64,000 bases of DNA from Pseudomonadota bacterium. GTDB taxonomy: Bacteria > Pseudomonadota > Alphaproteobacteria > Dongiales > Dongiaceae. How positions within the stretch are numbered: position 1 is the first letter of the stretch; every line of letters begins with the position of its first letter. A program made the position numbers and the translations under genes. Below the pieces are notes generated by a model that did not search any database, was not told where the DNA came from, and saw only the letters and a program-made list of their open reading frames with translations. Location of the stretch: assembly GCA_016183985.1 (NCBI GenBank), contig JACPDN010000010.1, positions 663,822 to 727,821 of the forward strand, written 5' to 3'. Below, piece after piece: positions 50,324 to 62,300 of the stretch.

Positions 50324-50768
50324 TGTGGTCCTCCCATCAGAGTTTGTGGTCGATCGTGGTCTTCTTTCGTCATGCGCGGTCTTCAAAAAGGCGCATCCGG
50401 CAAATGATAGGGCCGCTTGCCAAACGTGCCGCCACACAAAACGGTGATCTTCCGGGCTGATTGCGATGGTTGGGCCCATCTTGCGCGCCGTTGGAGCGGA
50501 CGGATATCCGCTGCATTCGGGCGAGCTCCTCCCAGAGGATATGTTTTGCGCCGACTTGATTTTCGTCGGACACGGTAGTCTTCTTCTTGAATTGCGGCTT
50601 TTATCATACAAAATAATCTGCGGCAACGCTCGTTTGTATGATAAATAGCAACCGCTGGCGCTGGGCAAGAGGGCTTCGGCCGATTGAGGGGAAACGCATC
50701 AAGGCTGAAGAAATGCGTCTCTTATCGGTGTAGAAAAGCCTTACATTAAATGGGGAGAAGTCTCGAAT
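50324..50768. promoter_or_regulatory. Divergent control region of the sugar regulon
   Basis: A 445-base gene-free region between chvE (minus) and the GntR gene (plus). It holds the inverted repeat 50600-50645. The region between that operator and chvE gives chvE an unusually long leader (about 275 bases) that is open in the chvE frame but has no recognisable protein. A GGGGAGA ribosome site for the regulator is at 50751-50757. No other structure stands out. Confidence 0.6.
50600..50645. promoter_or_regulatory. Putative GntR-family operator pair
   Basis: TTTATCATACAAA (50600-50612) and its exact reverse complement TTTGTATGATAAA (50633-50645) face each other across 20 bases, with centres 33 bp apart, about three helical turns. 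The half-sites have a TTGT/ACAA character common to FadR-type operators. The position, between the regulator and the divergent operon, suggests a bridged repressor. Confidence 0.7.
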
Positions 50769-51527
50769 ATGAGAGGCAAGACGACATCCGCCAATGCTGT
50801 GCCGGCCATGCGGGGCAGCCTGCATCGCAGCGTGGCGCAGGATATCGGCGCGCGCATCCTGAATGGTGAATTCGCGCCGGGCACCTTGTTGCCCAACGAG
50901 GCGGAATGGTGCGCCAGCTTTGGCGTCAGTCGCACCGCCGTGCGCGAAGCCATTAAAATGCTGATGGCCAAGGGGCTTATTCTGTCGCGGCCGAAAATCG
51001 GCTCGCGCGTCCAACCGCGCACCTCATGGAACCTTCTCGATCGCGATGTGCTGAGCTGGTACTGCGCCGCAGCAAATCCCACGCATTTTCTGGTGCATAT
51101 GCAGCAGGTGCGCGAAATCCTGGAGCCGGAAACGGCGGCCCTTGCGGCGGTCAATCGGACCGACGGACAGATGGCCGAGATCGAAAATGCGTTCAACGCG
51201 ATGGCGGAGGCCAAGACCCTGAGTGCCTGGAACGCCGCCGATGTGGTTTTCCACCAGGCGATCCTGCTCGCCGCCGGCAACGAATTGCTGGTGCCGCTCG
51301 GCCTTGTCATCGAATCGGCCCTCGGCAGCATGTTCAACTATACCGCCAGCCAACGCGGCGATATTGGGCGCACGTTGCCGGGACATGCGCGCATCCTGGC
51401 GGCGATCCGCGGCCGCAAGCCGAATGCGGCAAGACTTGCGGTGCGCCAGCTCTTGCGCGATACCGGCCGGGTCGTCGATCAGGTGACCAGCAGCCGCCCG
51501 AAGCGGCCACGTGCCGCCAAGGCATGA
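50769..51527 (+). CDS. GntR/FadR-family transcriptional regulator
   Basis: 252 residues. The winged helix (about 15-85) has LHRSVAQDIGARILNGEFAPGTLLPNEAEWCASFGVSRTAVREAIKMLMAKGLILSRPKIGSRV. The FCD effector domain (about 105-235) has ILEPETAALAAVNRTDGQMAEIENAF, VVFHQAILLAAGNELL and GHARILAAI with metal-ligating His. It resembles DgoR-type repressors of sugar-acid genes. It is divergent from chvE, precedes the SDR gene by 49 bases, and likely binds the 50600-50645 repeat. Confidence 0.92.
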   Translation: MRGKTTSANAVPAMRGSLHRSVAQDIGARILNGEFAPGTLLPNEAEWCASFGVSRTAVREAIKMLMAKGLILSRPKIGSRVQPRTSWNLLDRDVLSWYCAAANPTHFLVHMQQVREILEPETAALAAVNRTDGQMAEIENAFNAMAEAKTLSAWNAADVVFHQAILLAAGNELLVPLGLVIESALGSMFNYTASQRGDIGRTLPGHARILAAIRGRKPNAARLAVRQLLRDTGRVVDQVTSSRPKRPRAAKA

Positions 51528-51576
51528 CGACCGGCTTCACGCCCCATTCTTTCGTTCCGAACTGACAGGTGACTTC

Positions 51577-52350
51577 ATGGATCTTTCTTCACTCGCCCGC
51601 TATCCGTCGCTCAAGGACAAGGTGGTTTTCGTCACCGGTGGCGGTTCCGGGATCGGCGCCGCCATCGTCGAATCCTTTGTCGATCAAGGGGCCAAGGTCG
51701 CCTTTGTCGATGTCGATGTGGAGGGCAGCAACAAGCTGCTCGATCAATTGCAGGCGCAATACAACACAAAGCCGATGTTCATCAAATGCGACCTTACCGA
51801 TACCAATGCGCTGCGGCAGACGGTCAAGGATATTGCCGCGGCACTCGGGGATATCGAGGTTCTGGTCAATAACGCCGCCAATGATCAGCGCCATAAATGG
51901 GAAGATGTGACGCCCGAATATTGGGACAACCGTGTCGCCATCAATATCAAGCAGGCGTTCTTCTGCATGCAGGCAGTGCTGCCGGGCATGATCAAGAAGC
52001 AGGCCGGTTCCATCATCAATACCGGTTCGATCAGCTGGAAGGCGAAGCAGGGCGGCATGCCGGCCTATACCAGTTCCAAGGCGGCGACCCATGGCCTCAC
52101 GCGCGGCATGGCGCGCGATGTCGGCAAGGATAACATCCGCGTCAACACCGTCATCCCGGGCTGGGTGATGACCGAGCGACAGCTGACTCTCTGGGTCGAT
52201 GCCGAAGCCGAGAAGGAAATCGACCGCCAGCAGGTTCTGGCCGGCCGCGTGATGCCGGTGGATCTCGCGCGCATGGTGCTGTTCCTGGCCTCGGACGATG
52301 CCAAGATGTGCTCGGCGCAGGAATTCACCGTCGATGGCGGCTGGGTCTGA
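51577..52350 (+). CDS. SDR sugar 1-dehydrogenase-like protein
   Basis: 257 residues from the ATG at 51577 (MDLSSLARYPSLKDKV). The classical SDR features are TGGGSGIGA, CDLTDT, NNAANDQRHKWEDVTPEYWDNRVAIN, the catalytic Ser in GSISW, Tyr-x-x-x-Lys in YTSSKAA, and a C-terminal TVDGGWV. It closely resembles Caulobacter XylB (xylose dehydrogenase) and galactose dehydrogenases over the NNAxNDxRH segment. It probably oxidises galactose or a related sugar to its lactone. It is joined to the GntR gene. Confidence 0.88.
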   Translation: MDLSSLARYPSLKDKVVFVTGGGSGIGAAIVESFVDQGAKVAFVDVDVEGSNKLLDQLQAQYNTKPMFIKCDLTDTNALRQTVKDIAAALGDIEVLVNNAANDQRHKWEDVTPEYWDNRVAINIKQAFFCMQAVLPGMIKKQAGSIINTGSISWKAKQGGMPAYTSSKAATHGLTRGMARDVGKDNIRVNTVIPGWVMTERQLTLWVDAEAEKEIDRQQVLAGRVMPVDLARMVLFLASDDAKMCSAQEFTVDGGWV

Positions 52351-52920
52351 TCAGGCGTCGGGATAGGTAATAGACAGAACTTCCAGAGTTTCCGGCCCGG
52401 TGGGTGTGCGCAGTGTCACTGTGTCGCCCACCGCGGCTTTCAGCAGCGCCCGCGCGACGGGCGAAATCCAGCTGACGCAGTTATTGTCAGCGTCAATTTC
52501 ATCGATGCCGACGATGGTCACCGTGACCTCGGAATCATCTTCCCGGGCATAGGTGACGGTCGCGCCGAAAAAGACCCGGTCACGCCGCGTCTGCCTGGCG
52601 GGATCGACCGCTTCGGCGGCGGCCAGGCGCTTGTCCAGAAAGCGCAGGCGCCGGTCGATCTCGCGCAGGCGCCGCTTGCCATAGATGTAATCGCCATTCT
52701 CCGACCGGTCGCCATTGCCGGCCGCCCACTCGACGACCCGGACGATCTCCGGCCGCTCGACGCGCCACAGATGACGCCGCTCCTCTTGCAGGCGCACAAG
52801 GCCCGCCGGGGTGATGTAGTTCTTCGAACCCGCCGGAATGGGTGCTGCTTCGTCCTCGTCATCCTCGGCCTGGAAGCTGAGGTCGTCGCCTTGCATTTCG
52901 AGGGTACTCCCAATCTTCAC
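52351..52920 (-). CDS. greB: GreA/GreB-family transcript cleavage factor
   Basis: 189 residues from a GTG at 52920, after a GGGGGG ribosome site; ATG at 52896 is an alternative. An acidic N-terminal extension (QAEDDEDEAAPI) precedes the coiled-coil domain (about 36-105, NYITPAGLVRLQEERRHLWRVERPEIVRVVEWAAGNGDRSENGDYIYGKRRLREIDRRLRFLDKRL), with the tip Asp and Glu (GDRSENGDY) that stimulate RNA cleavage by RNA polymerase. The C-terminal FKBP-like domain completes it. The KRRLREIDRR sequence favours GreB over GreA. Confidence 0.93.
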   Translation of the reverse strand: MKIGSTLEMQGDDLSFQAEDDEDEAAPIPAGSKNYITPAGLVRLQEERRHLWRVERPEIVRVVEWAAGNGDRSENGDYIYGKRRLREIDRRLRFLDKRLAAAEAVDPARQTRRDRVFFGATVTYAREDDSEVTVTIVGIDEIDADNNCVSWISPVARALLKAAVGDTVTLRTPTGPETLEVLSITYPDA

Positions 52921-53392
52921 CGCCGCCCCCCTTTAGCGCCTTTAGCGGCGAAAGCCAAAGGCGCTCCTTAAAACGCCAACATGCGTCCCTCAATAGTAGA
53001 GGAATGGAATATTTTCAGAGACGCTCCCGGGTGACTGGCTCTAGGAAAATAAGTATAGCACTTCACTAAATGTAGTAGTCATTTCAGGAAGAGTATCAAT
53101 ATCAGCCGTAGGAAATCATATAATAGTGTGGGTATATATCAAGGTTCGCCGCTTTATTTGGCTATACCAACCACGAAAGACGTAATTCTTATTGGCCTTC
53201 TATAAAAATATTGAAAAACCTCACACTATTTTATCTAAAAGAGCGCTACGAACGGGCAGACACTTTAATCCCTTCCCGGCACACTCCCCAGCATTATTGG
53301 CTGTAATAGCTCGACCTCAATCGCGCTCTGGAGAGGCTGTTTTGGGTCACTGAGATATTGCTGCCGAGACGGGTCATTTTGGGGAGCGACAC
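52921..53392. promoter_or_regulatory. AT-rich leader of the giant adhesin gene
   Basis: A 472-base gene-free region. Its middle (about 52990-53290) is strongly AT-rich (43 of 120 bases G or C at 53101-53220) in an otherwise GC-rich window. A TTGAAA (53211-53216) and TCTAAA (53234-53239) 17 bases apart could form a promoter. A GGGGAG ribosome site lies six bases before the ATG at 53393. No open reading frame of note is present. Confidence 0.55.
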
Positions 53393-56300
53393 ATGGCCAC
53401 CGACACCACCAACATTTCGACCGAAACCGTTGCCGGCAATCAGCTGCAGGAGGGTGATGTCGAGCAGGGGCATCTGACGCAATCGAATGCGCCGGTTCCG
53501 GTCCAAGTACCGGCGGGCGAGAATGTCGTCCGTATCCAGGTGACGCCAGGCGAAACCCTGCAGCTTCCCTTCCCGACGGATGGCCTGGTCGCCAAGCTCT
53601 CCCCCGACAACGCCAACCTCGCCGTGAAGGTGGGTGACATCACCGTCATCCTGCTCGGCTATTCGGAAGCGACTGCGGTCAGCGAAGTGACCCTCCTCGG
53701 CAGCGACGGCCAGCCTGTCGACGTGGTGACCGTCCTCGCCAATACCGACCCCAATCTCGACATCGCCACGGCAGCCGGTCCCGGCGCCGGCGACCAGGGT
53801 ACGGGCGCCGACAACAATGGCGGCCTGTTCACGCCGTTCGATCCCGCGGCGGGAATCGGCGGCCTCAATGCCATTGGCGGCCTCGACCCGACCGCCCTCA
53901 ATTACAACCTCGTGCAGCGTGAGTTTCCCGAACTGCTCGAGAATGACGAAATCGACACCACCCCGACGCTGGTCAACATCAGCCAGGGTGCCGTCATCAA
54001 CGAAGATGATCTCTCGCTCGGCGACGAAAGGCAGTTCAAGCTGCCGCCGGACCAGGACGGCGATTACCAGAGCCAGATTGGCAATGAGCTCGCCAAGATC
54101 CTTGGCCCAGGCTGGAGTGCCTCAACCGGCGGCAAGCAGGGCGACGGCAACGACCCCTTCGACACCACCGACAATGAAGGCGAAACCCCGGGTGCCGTCG
54201 ATGACAATGGCTATGGCGTCGACCTTGACCGCGAACCGTTGACCAGCACCGCCGTCATCAACATTAATTTCCACCAGGACGTTCCCGGCAAGATCAGCTT
54301 CCAGAACGGCGGCACGATTCCGCTGCTCGACCAGCTGCAAGCGATGGGCCTGACCTCGCACGGCCACGAACTGCTGTTTAAGCTGCTGCCGGCCGTGGCC
54401 GATGATCTCAGCACGCCGGGCATTGACGAAAGCCACGGCGAAGCCCTGGTCGCCTATTACGTCAGCGAGGGCGAAGGCGCCGAAGCTACCATCGTCTTCT
54501 CGATCGGTGTGCGCGAACAGAATGGCGACAACGCCACCGACTTTCATATCGATTTCACCATCTATGGTCCGATCGACAATCTGCCCAGCATTGCCGATGC
54601 CAATGGCGACATCTCCGATATCTTCGATATCGACGTGCCGTTCTATATGGTGGATTCCGACGGCTCCGTGACCCCGGCCCCGACCGGCGCCAATGGTGTC
54701 AATTTCCACAGCATCGACGACATTCCCGCCTTCGGCGAATTGGGAATGGAAGGCGGCGAGGGCAACGACGTTGGCCACTGGGTCATCAACCCGACCAATA
54801 GCAGCGTTGTCCATGACGAGACTGACGGCGTGCAGAGCGGCGGCAGCGCCATCGGTGGCGATGGCGATATCGATCCAACCACGCAGAATGAGAACGATGC
54901 CGACATCGACGTGAGCGGCATCCTCTCGCATGTGGGCTGGAGCGGTCTCACGCCGATCGGCGCGGCCGAGACCGAGATCACCGTCAGCTTCGGCGCCGAC
55001 GGCAAGGCCGAGGGCAACAAGGAAGCCGGCAAGACCGTCTTCACCGGTGACGGCGATGCCAACGCCACGGCCTATCAGCTCTTCATCGGCGACGCTGCCA
55101 ATCCGCTGGAAGGTGGCCAGACCAACTGGACTATCACGGTCAACGGCCAGGTCTTGGCTGTTTATGCCGAGCAGGTCGATGCCAATACCATCATCGGCTA
55201 TGCCCAGGATGGCGAAACCCAGATTCCGGTCTTCATTCTAACCATCAATCCCAATGGTGGTTGGACCGGCAGCGACCTCACGCTGGTGCAGTTGCACCAG
55301 GTCAACCAGGGTGATCCCACGGCCGGCGATGAAAGCACGCCGCCGCTGATCGTCTATGGCCCGGACGAAAGCACGGCAGAGATCTCCGTGCGCGCCACCG
55401 ATTTCGACGGCGACAGCATCGACAAGAGCCTCACCATCGAGATCCAGGACGACGCGCCGACGGTCGGTGCAAACAATCTGGTGAAGCTCGATGACGATGC
55501 GCTGCCTGGCGGCAATGCCGGCGGCACCGGCGACGACATCAATGCGCAAAATGTGACCGGCACGCTGACACACAGCTATGGCACCGACGGCACCGGTACG
55601 TTGCTGCTGACCGGCGCGACGTTGCCGGACGGCTTCACCGTGGCGGTGAGCGATGGCGGCAAGACACTGATCATCTCGCAGGACGGCGTCGAGGTGCTGA
55701 AGGTCGCGTTGAGCGACGACACCAATGGCAGCTATACCGTCACGCAGCTGGCGGCGATACATCATCCGGCCGGCCAGGACGAGAACAACCTGGACTTCAC
55801 CGTCAACTACCAGGTGAAGGACAGCGACGGCGACACCGCCAACGGCACGCTCGCCATCAACGTCGATGACGACACGCCGAAGGTCACCGGTGTTCACTAC
55901 GACACCCCGCTGCTGGGTATTGTCGATGAAGACAAGCTGCCGGGCGGCATCGAGGGCGGCCCGCTCGATATCGGCGCCTTTGGCGCCAGCATCGGTGGCA
56001 AGGTTCTGGTGGCGCCGGGCGCTGACCAGCCTGTCACCTTCACCTTTGCCGAATCCACCGGCACCGCCGTCGACGTGCTGGGCCTTGCCCTGCCGCCGAC
56101 CTTCGCGCTCACCGACCTCAACGGCAATCCGGTGACGTTGGTGGTGGACAATGGCGGCACACCGGCCACGCTGAAGGGTGTTGCCGCCGGTGTGGACATC
56201 TTCACCATCACCCTCGACAAGGCGACGGGTGAGTTCACCTTCACGCTCAACCAGCCGGTCAAGCACCCGTCGGACGGCAACCCGTTCGGCTCGGGCAGCC

Positions 56301-59300
56301 TGGAAGACTCGCTCCTGACGCTCGGCTTCAACGTCAAGGTGACGGATGCCGATGGCGACAGCGACACGGCGCAGCTCTACTTCAAGATCAATGACGACAC
56401 GCCGACCGTGGCGGACAACGCCAAGATCCAGCTCGATGACGACGCGCTCGCCGGTGGCAATGCGGGCGGCACCGGCGATGACGCCGACGGGCTGAACGTC
56501 ACCGGTACGCTTGCCCATAATTACGGCGCCGACGGCGCCGGCACGACGCTCCTCACCGGTGCGACGCTGCCGAACAACCAGGGCTTCACCCAGTCTCTCT
56601 CCAGCGACGGCCTGACCCTGACGATCTCGCAGAGCGGCACGCCGGTCCTGCAGATCGTCCTCACCGACACCAGCAGCGGTAGCTATACCGTCACCCAGTT
56701 GGCAGCGATCAAACACCCCGCGGGCTCCAACGAGAACAACGTCGAATTCACCATCAAATACAATGTGACGGATGGCGACGGCGACACGGTCGGTGGCCAG
56801 GTCAAGATCAATGTCGATGACGACACCCCGATTCTCAATCCCAATGCCGCCGCGATCACCGTGACCATTGAGGAAGACGGCATGTCGCTGTCGACGGCTG
56901 ACAAGTCGGAAGGCAACAAGGATGCCGGCGATTCCAACAGCGATGACGAAGCGGCGGGCCTCGCCGGGTCGCTGAGCGGCCTGTATCTGGCCGGTGCCGA
57001 CAAGCCGCTCACCATCAGCATGCTGACCAACACCAGCGGCCTGCCGGCCCTGATGTCGGGCGGCGTGGCCGTCACCTATTCGGTCAGCAATGGTGTGCTG
57101 ACCGCCAAGGCCGGTGCCAATGTCGTCTTCACGCTGACCGTCAACAGCGACGGCTCGTGGGCCTTCGACCTCCAGGACCAGCTCGATCACGTGGCTGGCA
57201 ATGGCGAGAACAATGCGCTGAAGCTCGTCGGCGGCGGCTCGGTCGATGCGATCGATTTCTCCGCGCTGATCGTCGCCACCGACAATGATGGCGACAAGGC
57301 GCCGGCGCTGCCGGCTGGCAAGTTCGCCATTGCGATCCAGGACGACGTGCCGGTCGCCAATGACGACCACCAGTTCATGAAGGAATCGGAGCACACCATC
57401 ACCGGCAATGTGCTGACCGGTGACGGCAAGGACGGCGACACCGCGACCGATCTGCCGGCGCAAGCCGACCATGTCGGCGCCGACGAACCCGGCCGCATCA
57501 CCCAGGTGCATTCGATCAACGTCAATGGCCCCGTGACGAATGTCGATAACGGCGACAATGCGCTCGATGGCGACACCGTGGTGGTGCAGGGCCAGTACGG
57601 CAAGCTGACCATCAACGAGGACGGCACCTACAGCTACACGCTGGATCCGGCCTTCGACATCAACACGCTGACCGCAGACCCGGTCCATCTCGGCCGCTCC
57701 GGCACCGGCGCCACCGCCTCGGAATGGGTGGCGCAGGGCTTCTCGATGACGGCGACCAAGTTCGATGGGTCGGTCGGCACCATCAGCTATGACGCCAACG
57801 GCATCGGCGTCTCCGGCACCAAGCCGGGCCTGCAGGTTCCCGGCCAGATCGGCTACGACCCGAACACGCAGACCACCGAAAAGATCACGCTGGCGTTCGA
57901 CTGCCCGGTCAACTCCCTCACCGTCAAGGTCTCGAACCTCTACAACAACGAGAATGACGGCGAGCAGGGCACCTGGAAGGCCTATGACGCCAACGGCAAT
58001 GTCATCGGCCAGGGTCTGTTCGGCCCGGGCGCCGACAATCCGGCGACCGGCTATATCCACGTGAATTTCGGCGGCAGCACCAATGTCGGCACTTTCACGA
58101 TCGATGTCGGCGACACCCAGATGGAAGGCATCGCCAAGATCGAATTCGGCGCCACGGAATATGGCCCGAACAACAATGCCGGCAACCCGAACACCGATTC
58201 CTCCGACTACTACATCCGCGAAGTCACCTATGTGCCGGCGGTGGTACAGGAGCATTTCGACTACACGCTGACCGACAAGGACGGCGACACCGACAATGCG
58301 GTCCTCACCATCGATGTCTGCGACAACGTACCGTCGCCGCGCGCCGGCAATGCCGCGGGCTTGGTGACCGAAGACACGCTGCCGGGCGGTTCCAATGACG
58401 ATCCGGCGAGCGCGCCGGCCTCGTCCGTCTATAGCGGCACGCTGCCGATCTATAACGGCACCGTCAGCAACCTCACCTTCGATGATCCGGCGAGCTCGCT
58501 CGATGGCGCGCCGGTGAAGTCCGAAGATGCCAGCAGCATCACGCTGACCCAGGCCGGCGAATGGACCATCACCATCAACAAGAGCACGGGTGCCTTCACC
58601 TTCACCCTGCTTGATGACCAGGCCCATGGCGACGCCACGAAGATCTATGGCGCCGACACGCTGATCGGCAAGTTCATCGCCACGGTCTCCGGCAGCGGCG
58701 GCGCGGATGCCACCGGCAGCATCACCATCACCGTCAATGATGACGGCCCCAAGGCCGACGTCGTCGCCAGCAGCGATACGGGCGTCATCCTGGAAACCCA
58801 GGACAAGGACACGACCGGGCTGCTGTCCGACACGGCGACCTCGACCGCCAATTTCGGCGGCGTGTTCAGCTTCCTGAAATCCGGCGGCGCCGATGGCGAA
58901 GCCAGCTCCGCGCTGACCTTCTCGCTCAACGTGAATGCGGCCGATTCCGGCCTCACCAGCGGCGGCGCCGTCATCCATCTCTACAAGATCGCCGGCGTCG
59001 TGGTTGGTTCGACGGCAGCCGACGCCCTCAGTGTCACTTTGGCCAACACGATCTTCACGGTCGAGGTCAATGCCGCGGGCGAGGTGAAGCTCACCCAGTT
59101 CCAGCAGATCGACCATGGACTCTCGGAATCCGTCCCGAGCTATGACGACGACGTGCGCACGCTGGCCGATGGCAAGATCAGCCTGACGGCGACCGGCACC
59201 ATCACCGATGGCGACGGCGACAAGGCGACCGACAGCGCCACGGTCGATTTGGGCGGCAACATCCGCTTCGACGATGACGGCCCCAAGGCCAATCTGTCGG

Positions 59301-62300
59301 AAGGCGCGCTGTCGATCCGCCTCGATGAATCCATCGGCGTCGACGTGAACGACCCCAATGCCGCCAATGACGATGCCGCCAGCGTCGGCTTCATCGGCAA
59401 GCAGACGGGTTCCGTCACCGGCCTCTTCGGCACGCCGGATTACGGTGCCGACGGCCAGGGCGCGGCGCCGGAATACCAGCTCGTCCTCAAGGACGCGGGC
59501 GGCCTCGCAACCGCGCTCGGCACCACCAATGTCGCCACGAATCTGTCCGTGGTCGACACCGCCAATGCCTATGCCAACGACAACATCGTCCTGGTTTCCG
59601 TCTCGGCCTATCAGGTCAACGGCTATGTCGGATCCTATGATCCGAGCAATGTGGGCTCGGCTGTTCTCGCCTTCACCGTGCAGGTCGACCCGGCGACGGG
59701 CGTCGTCACGGTCGAACAGAAGCTGCCGATCGCGCACGATTTCGATGGCGCCAGCGGTGCGGCCCATGACGATCTCGCCTCGCTCCTCGTTTCCGGCCAG
59801 GCCGGCGGCGGCATCTTCGCCGCGCAGACAGTGACCGATGGCGACGGCGACAAATCGACCGTCGTTTCGCCGAGCTCGATCGGCATCGACTTCGAGGACG
59901 ACGGCCCCACGGTCATCAGCGCCTCCAGCAACCTGCCGGTTGATGAAGACGCCTTGCTCGGCGGCAATGCCGGCGGCCCCGGCGATGGTGCCGGCGGCGC
60001 CACGGCCAATTTCAACGTCTCGGTCGATTTTGGTTCGGATGGCAAGGCGGCTGTGCCATTCGCGCTCACCGGTATCGTGACCGCGTCCGACGGCAACGAT
60101 CAGCCGATCACGCTGAAATCGTTCGGCCAGACGCTGGTCTTCACCGTTCTCGATCATGAAGAAAACGGCTATCCGGCCGGGACGCTGGTCGGCTGGTCCG
60201 GTCCGGCACTCAATGATCACCTCTATTGGATCTTCACGATCACGATCGATGCGCAGACGGGCGCCGGTACGTTCAACCTGCTGAAGCCGCTCGACCATCC
60301 GGTCTCCGGCACCGAGGACGACCTCACGATCGCGTTCGGCGTGCGCGCGACCGATGGCGACGGCGATTTTGCCAATGCCACCGTCTCGGTGGTGGTCGAC
60401 GACGATACCCCGGTGGCGGTCGACGATCCGACCCTCAAGGTCACCGAGATCGGTGGTATCGTCGACGGTACGAACCTGCTGGATAACGACCATGTGGGCG
60501 CCGATACCGGCGGCCGGGTCATCGGCATCCGCCTGGGCGGTGAAAACGGTGCCTATACGGTGGTCGATGGCGGCGGCACCGACATCAATATCAAGGCGGA
60601 TGGCAGCGAAGGCACGCCGGCAGTCGGGGTCCTGCATGTGAACACGAACGGTTCCTGGACCTTCACGCAGCTCAGCGGTTCGGAATTGCCGAACCTCACC
60701 TTCTCCTACCAGATGCAGGACCGGGACGGCGACACGGATACGGCAAGCTTCCAGGTTGATCTGGACAGCGTGCCGACCATCACCGTCACCAACACCTCGC
60801 CCGCGACGACAGCTGGTCAAGCCCTGGTCGATGAGGACTTCCTCACGGCCGGCAACCATGACGCGACGGCCTCGACCGGCGACGATGCCGGCGGTGCCTC
60901 GGCGACGGGCAGCTGGTCGACCAGCCATGGCGATCCGACCGTGACGGTCACGGTGGACGGCATCATCAATGGCGTCACCGCCACGGGTGCCACGGCGCTC
61001 GATGGCTCGGCCATTCTGTGGTTTACCAGCGGCAGCGGCTTGCCGGCGGTCCTCCATGGCAAGACCACGGCCGGTGGTTCGGACTTCTTCACCCTCACGG
61101 TCAATGCCAACGGCACCTGGCAGTTCGACCTGCTGCAGCCGGTCAAGCACAGCGGCACCGACAGCGAGGACCCCAACGTCATCCTCAACTCGGTCACCTT
61201 GAAGGCGACCGATGCCGATGGCGATACCGCCACGGCGCAGATCAAGATTGCCATCGATGACGACATGCCGCTGGCGGTCGACGACAGCACGCTGACGATC
61301 ACCACCATCGGCGTCGATGTTGCCGGCACGAATCTGCTCACCAACGACCATATCGGCGGCGATCAGGGCGGCCAGGTGGTCGGCATCCGTCTGGGCGGCG
61401 AAAGCGGCCTCTACACGGCGGTCGGTGCCGGCGGTACCGATATCAGCGTCAAGGCGGATGGCCTGGAAGGGACGCCGGCCATCGGCACCCTGCACGTCAA
61501 CCAGGACGGTTCCTGGACGTTCAAGCAGCTGACCGGTTCCGAACTGCCCAACCTGACCTTCTCCTACAAGGTGACCGACGCGGACGGCGACACGGATACG
61601 GCGAGCTTCCAGGTCAATCTGGACAGCGTGCCCACCATCACGGTCACCCCGAACAGCCCGACGACCCAGGCCGGTGAGGCATTGGTCGACGAGGACTTCC
61701 TCGCGGCCGGCAATCATGACACCACGCCTTCGGTTGGCGATGACGCCGGCGGCGCGTCGGCGACCGGTACCTGGCAGGTGCAGAACGGCGACCCGACGGT
61801 TACGATCACCATTGACGGCATCATCAGTGGCGTCACCGCGACGGGTGCCATGGCGCTCGATGGCTCGGCCATTCTGTGGTTCGCCAGCGGCAGCGGCCTC
61901 CCGGCCGTGTTGCATGGCAAGACCTCGGCTGACGGCAGCGACTATTTCACCCTTACCATCAACACCAACGGCACCTGGAAGTTCGATCTGCTGCAGCCGG
62001 TCAAACACAGCGGCGTCGACAGCGAAGATCCGAATGTCATCCTGAACTCGGTCACCTTGAAGGCGACCGATAGCGACGGCGACACGTCGACCGCCCAGAT
62101 CAAGATCGCCATCGACGATGACAGCCCGGTTGCGGTGGATGACACCACGCTGTCGATCACAACGATCGGCCTGGCGACGGCTGGCACGAACCTGCTCACC
62201 AACGATCACGCCGGTGCGGATCAGGGTGGCCAGGTTGTCGGCATCCGCCTCGGTGGTGAAGTCGGCACCTACACGGCGGTGGGTGCCGGTGGCGTCAACA

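Noticed and set aside
50324..50668. An N-terminal extension of ChvE of about 115 residues
   Set aside because: The frame is open, but the signal peptide and the ribosome site fit the GTG at 50323, and the upstream part covers the operator and is not protein-like.
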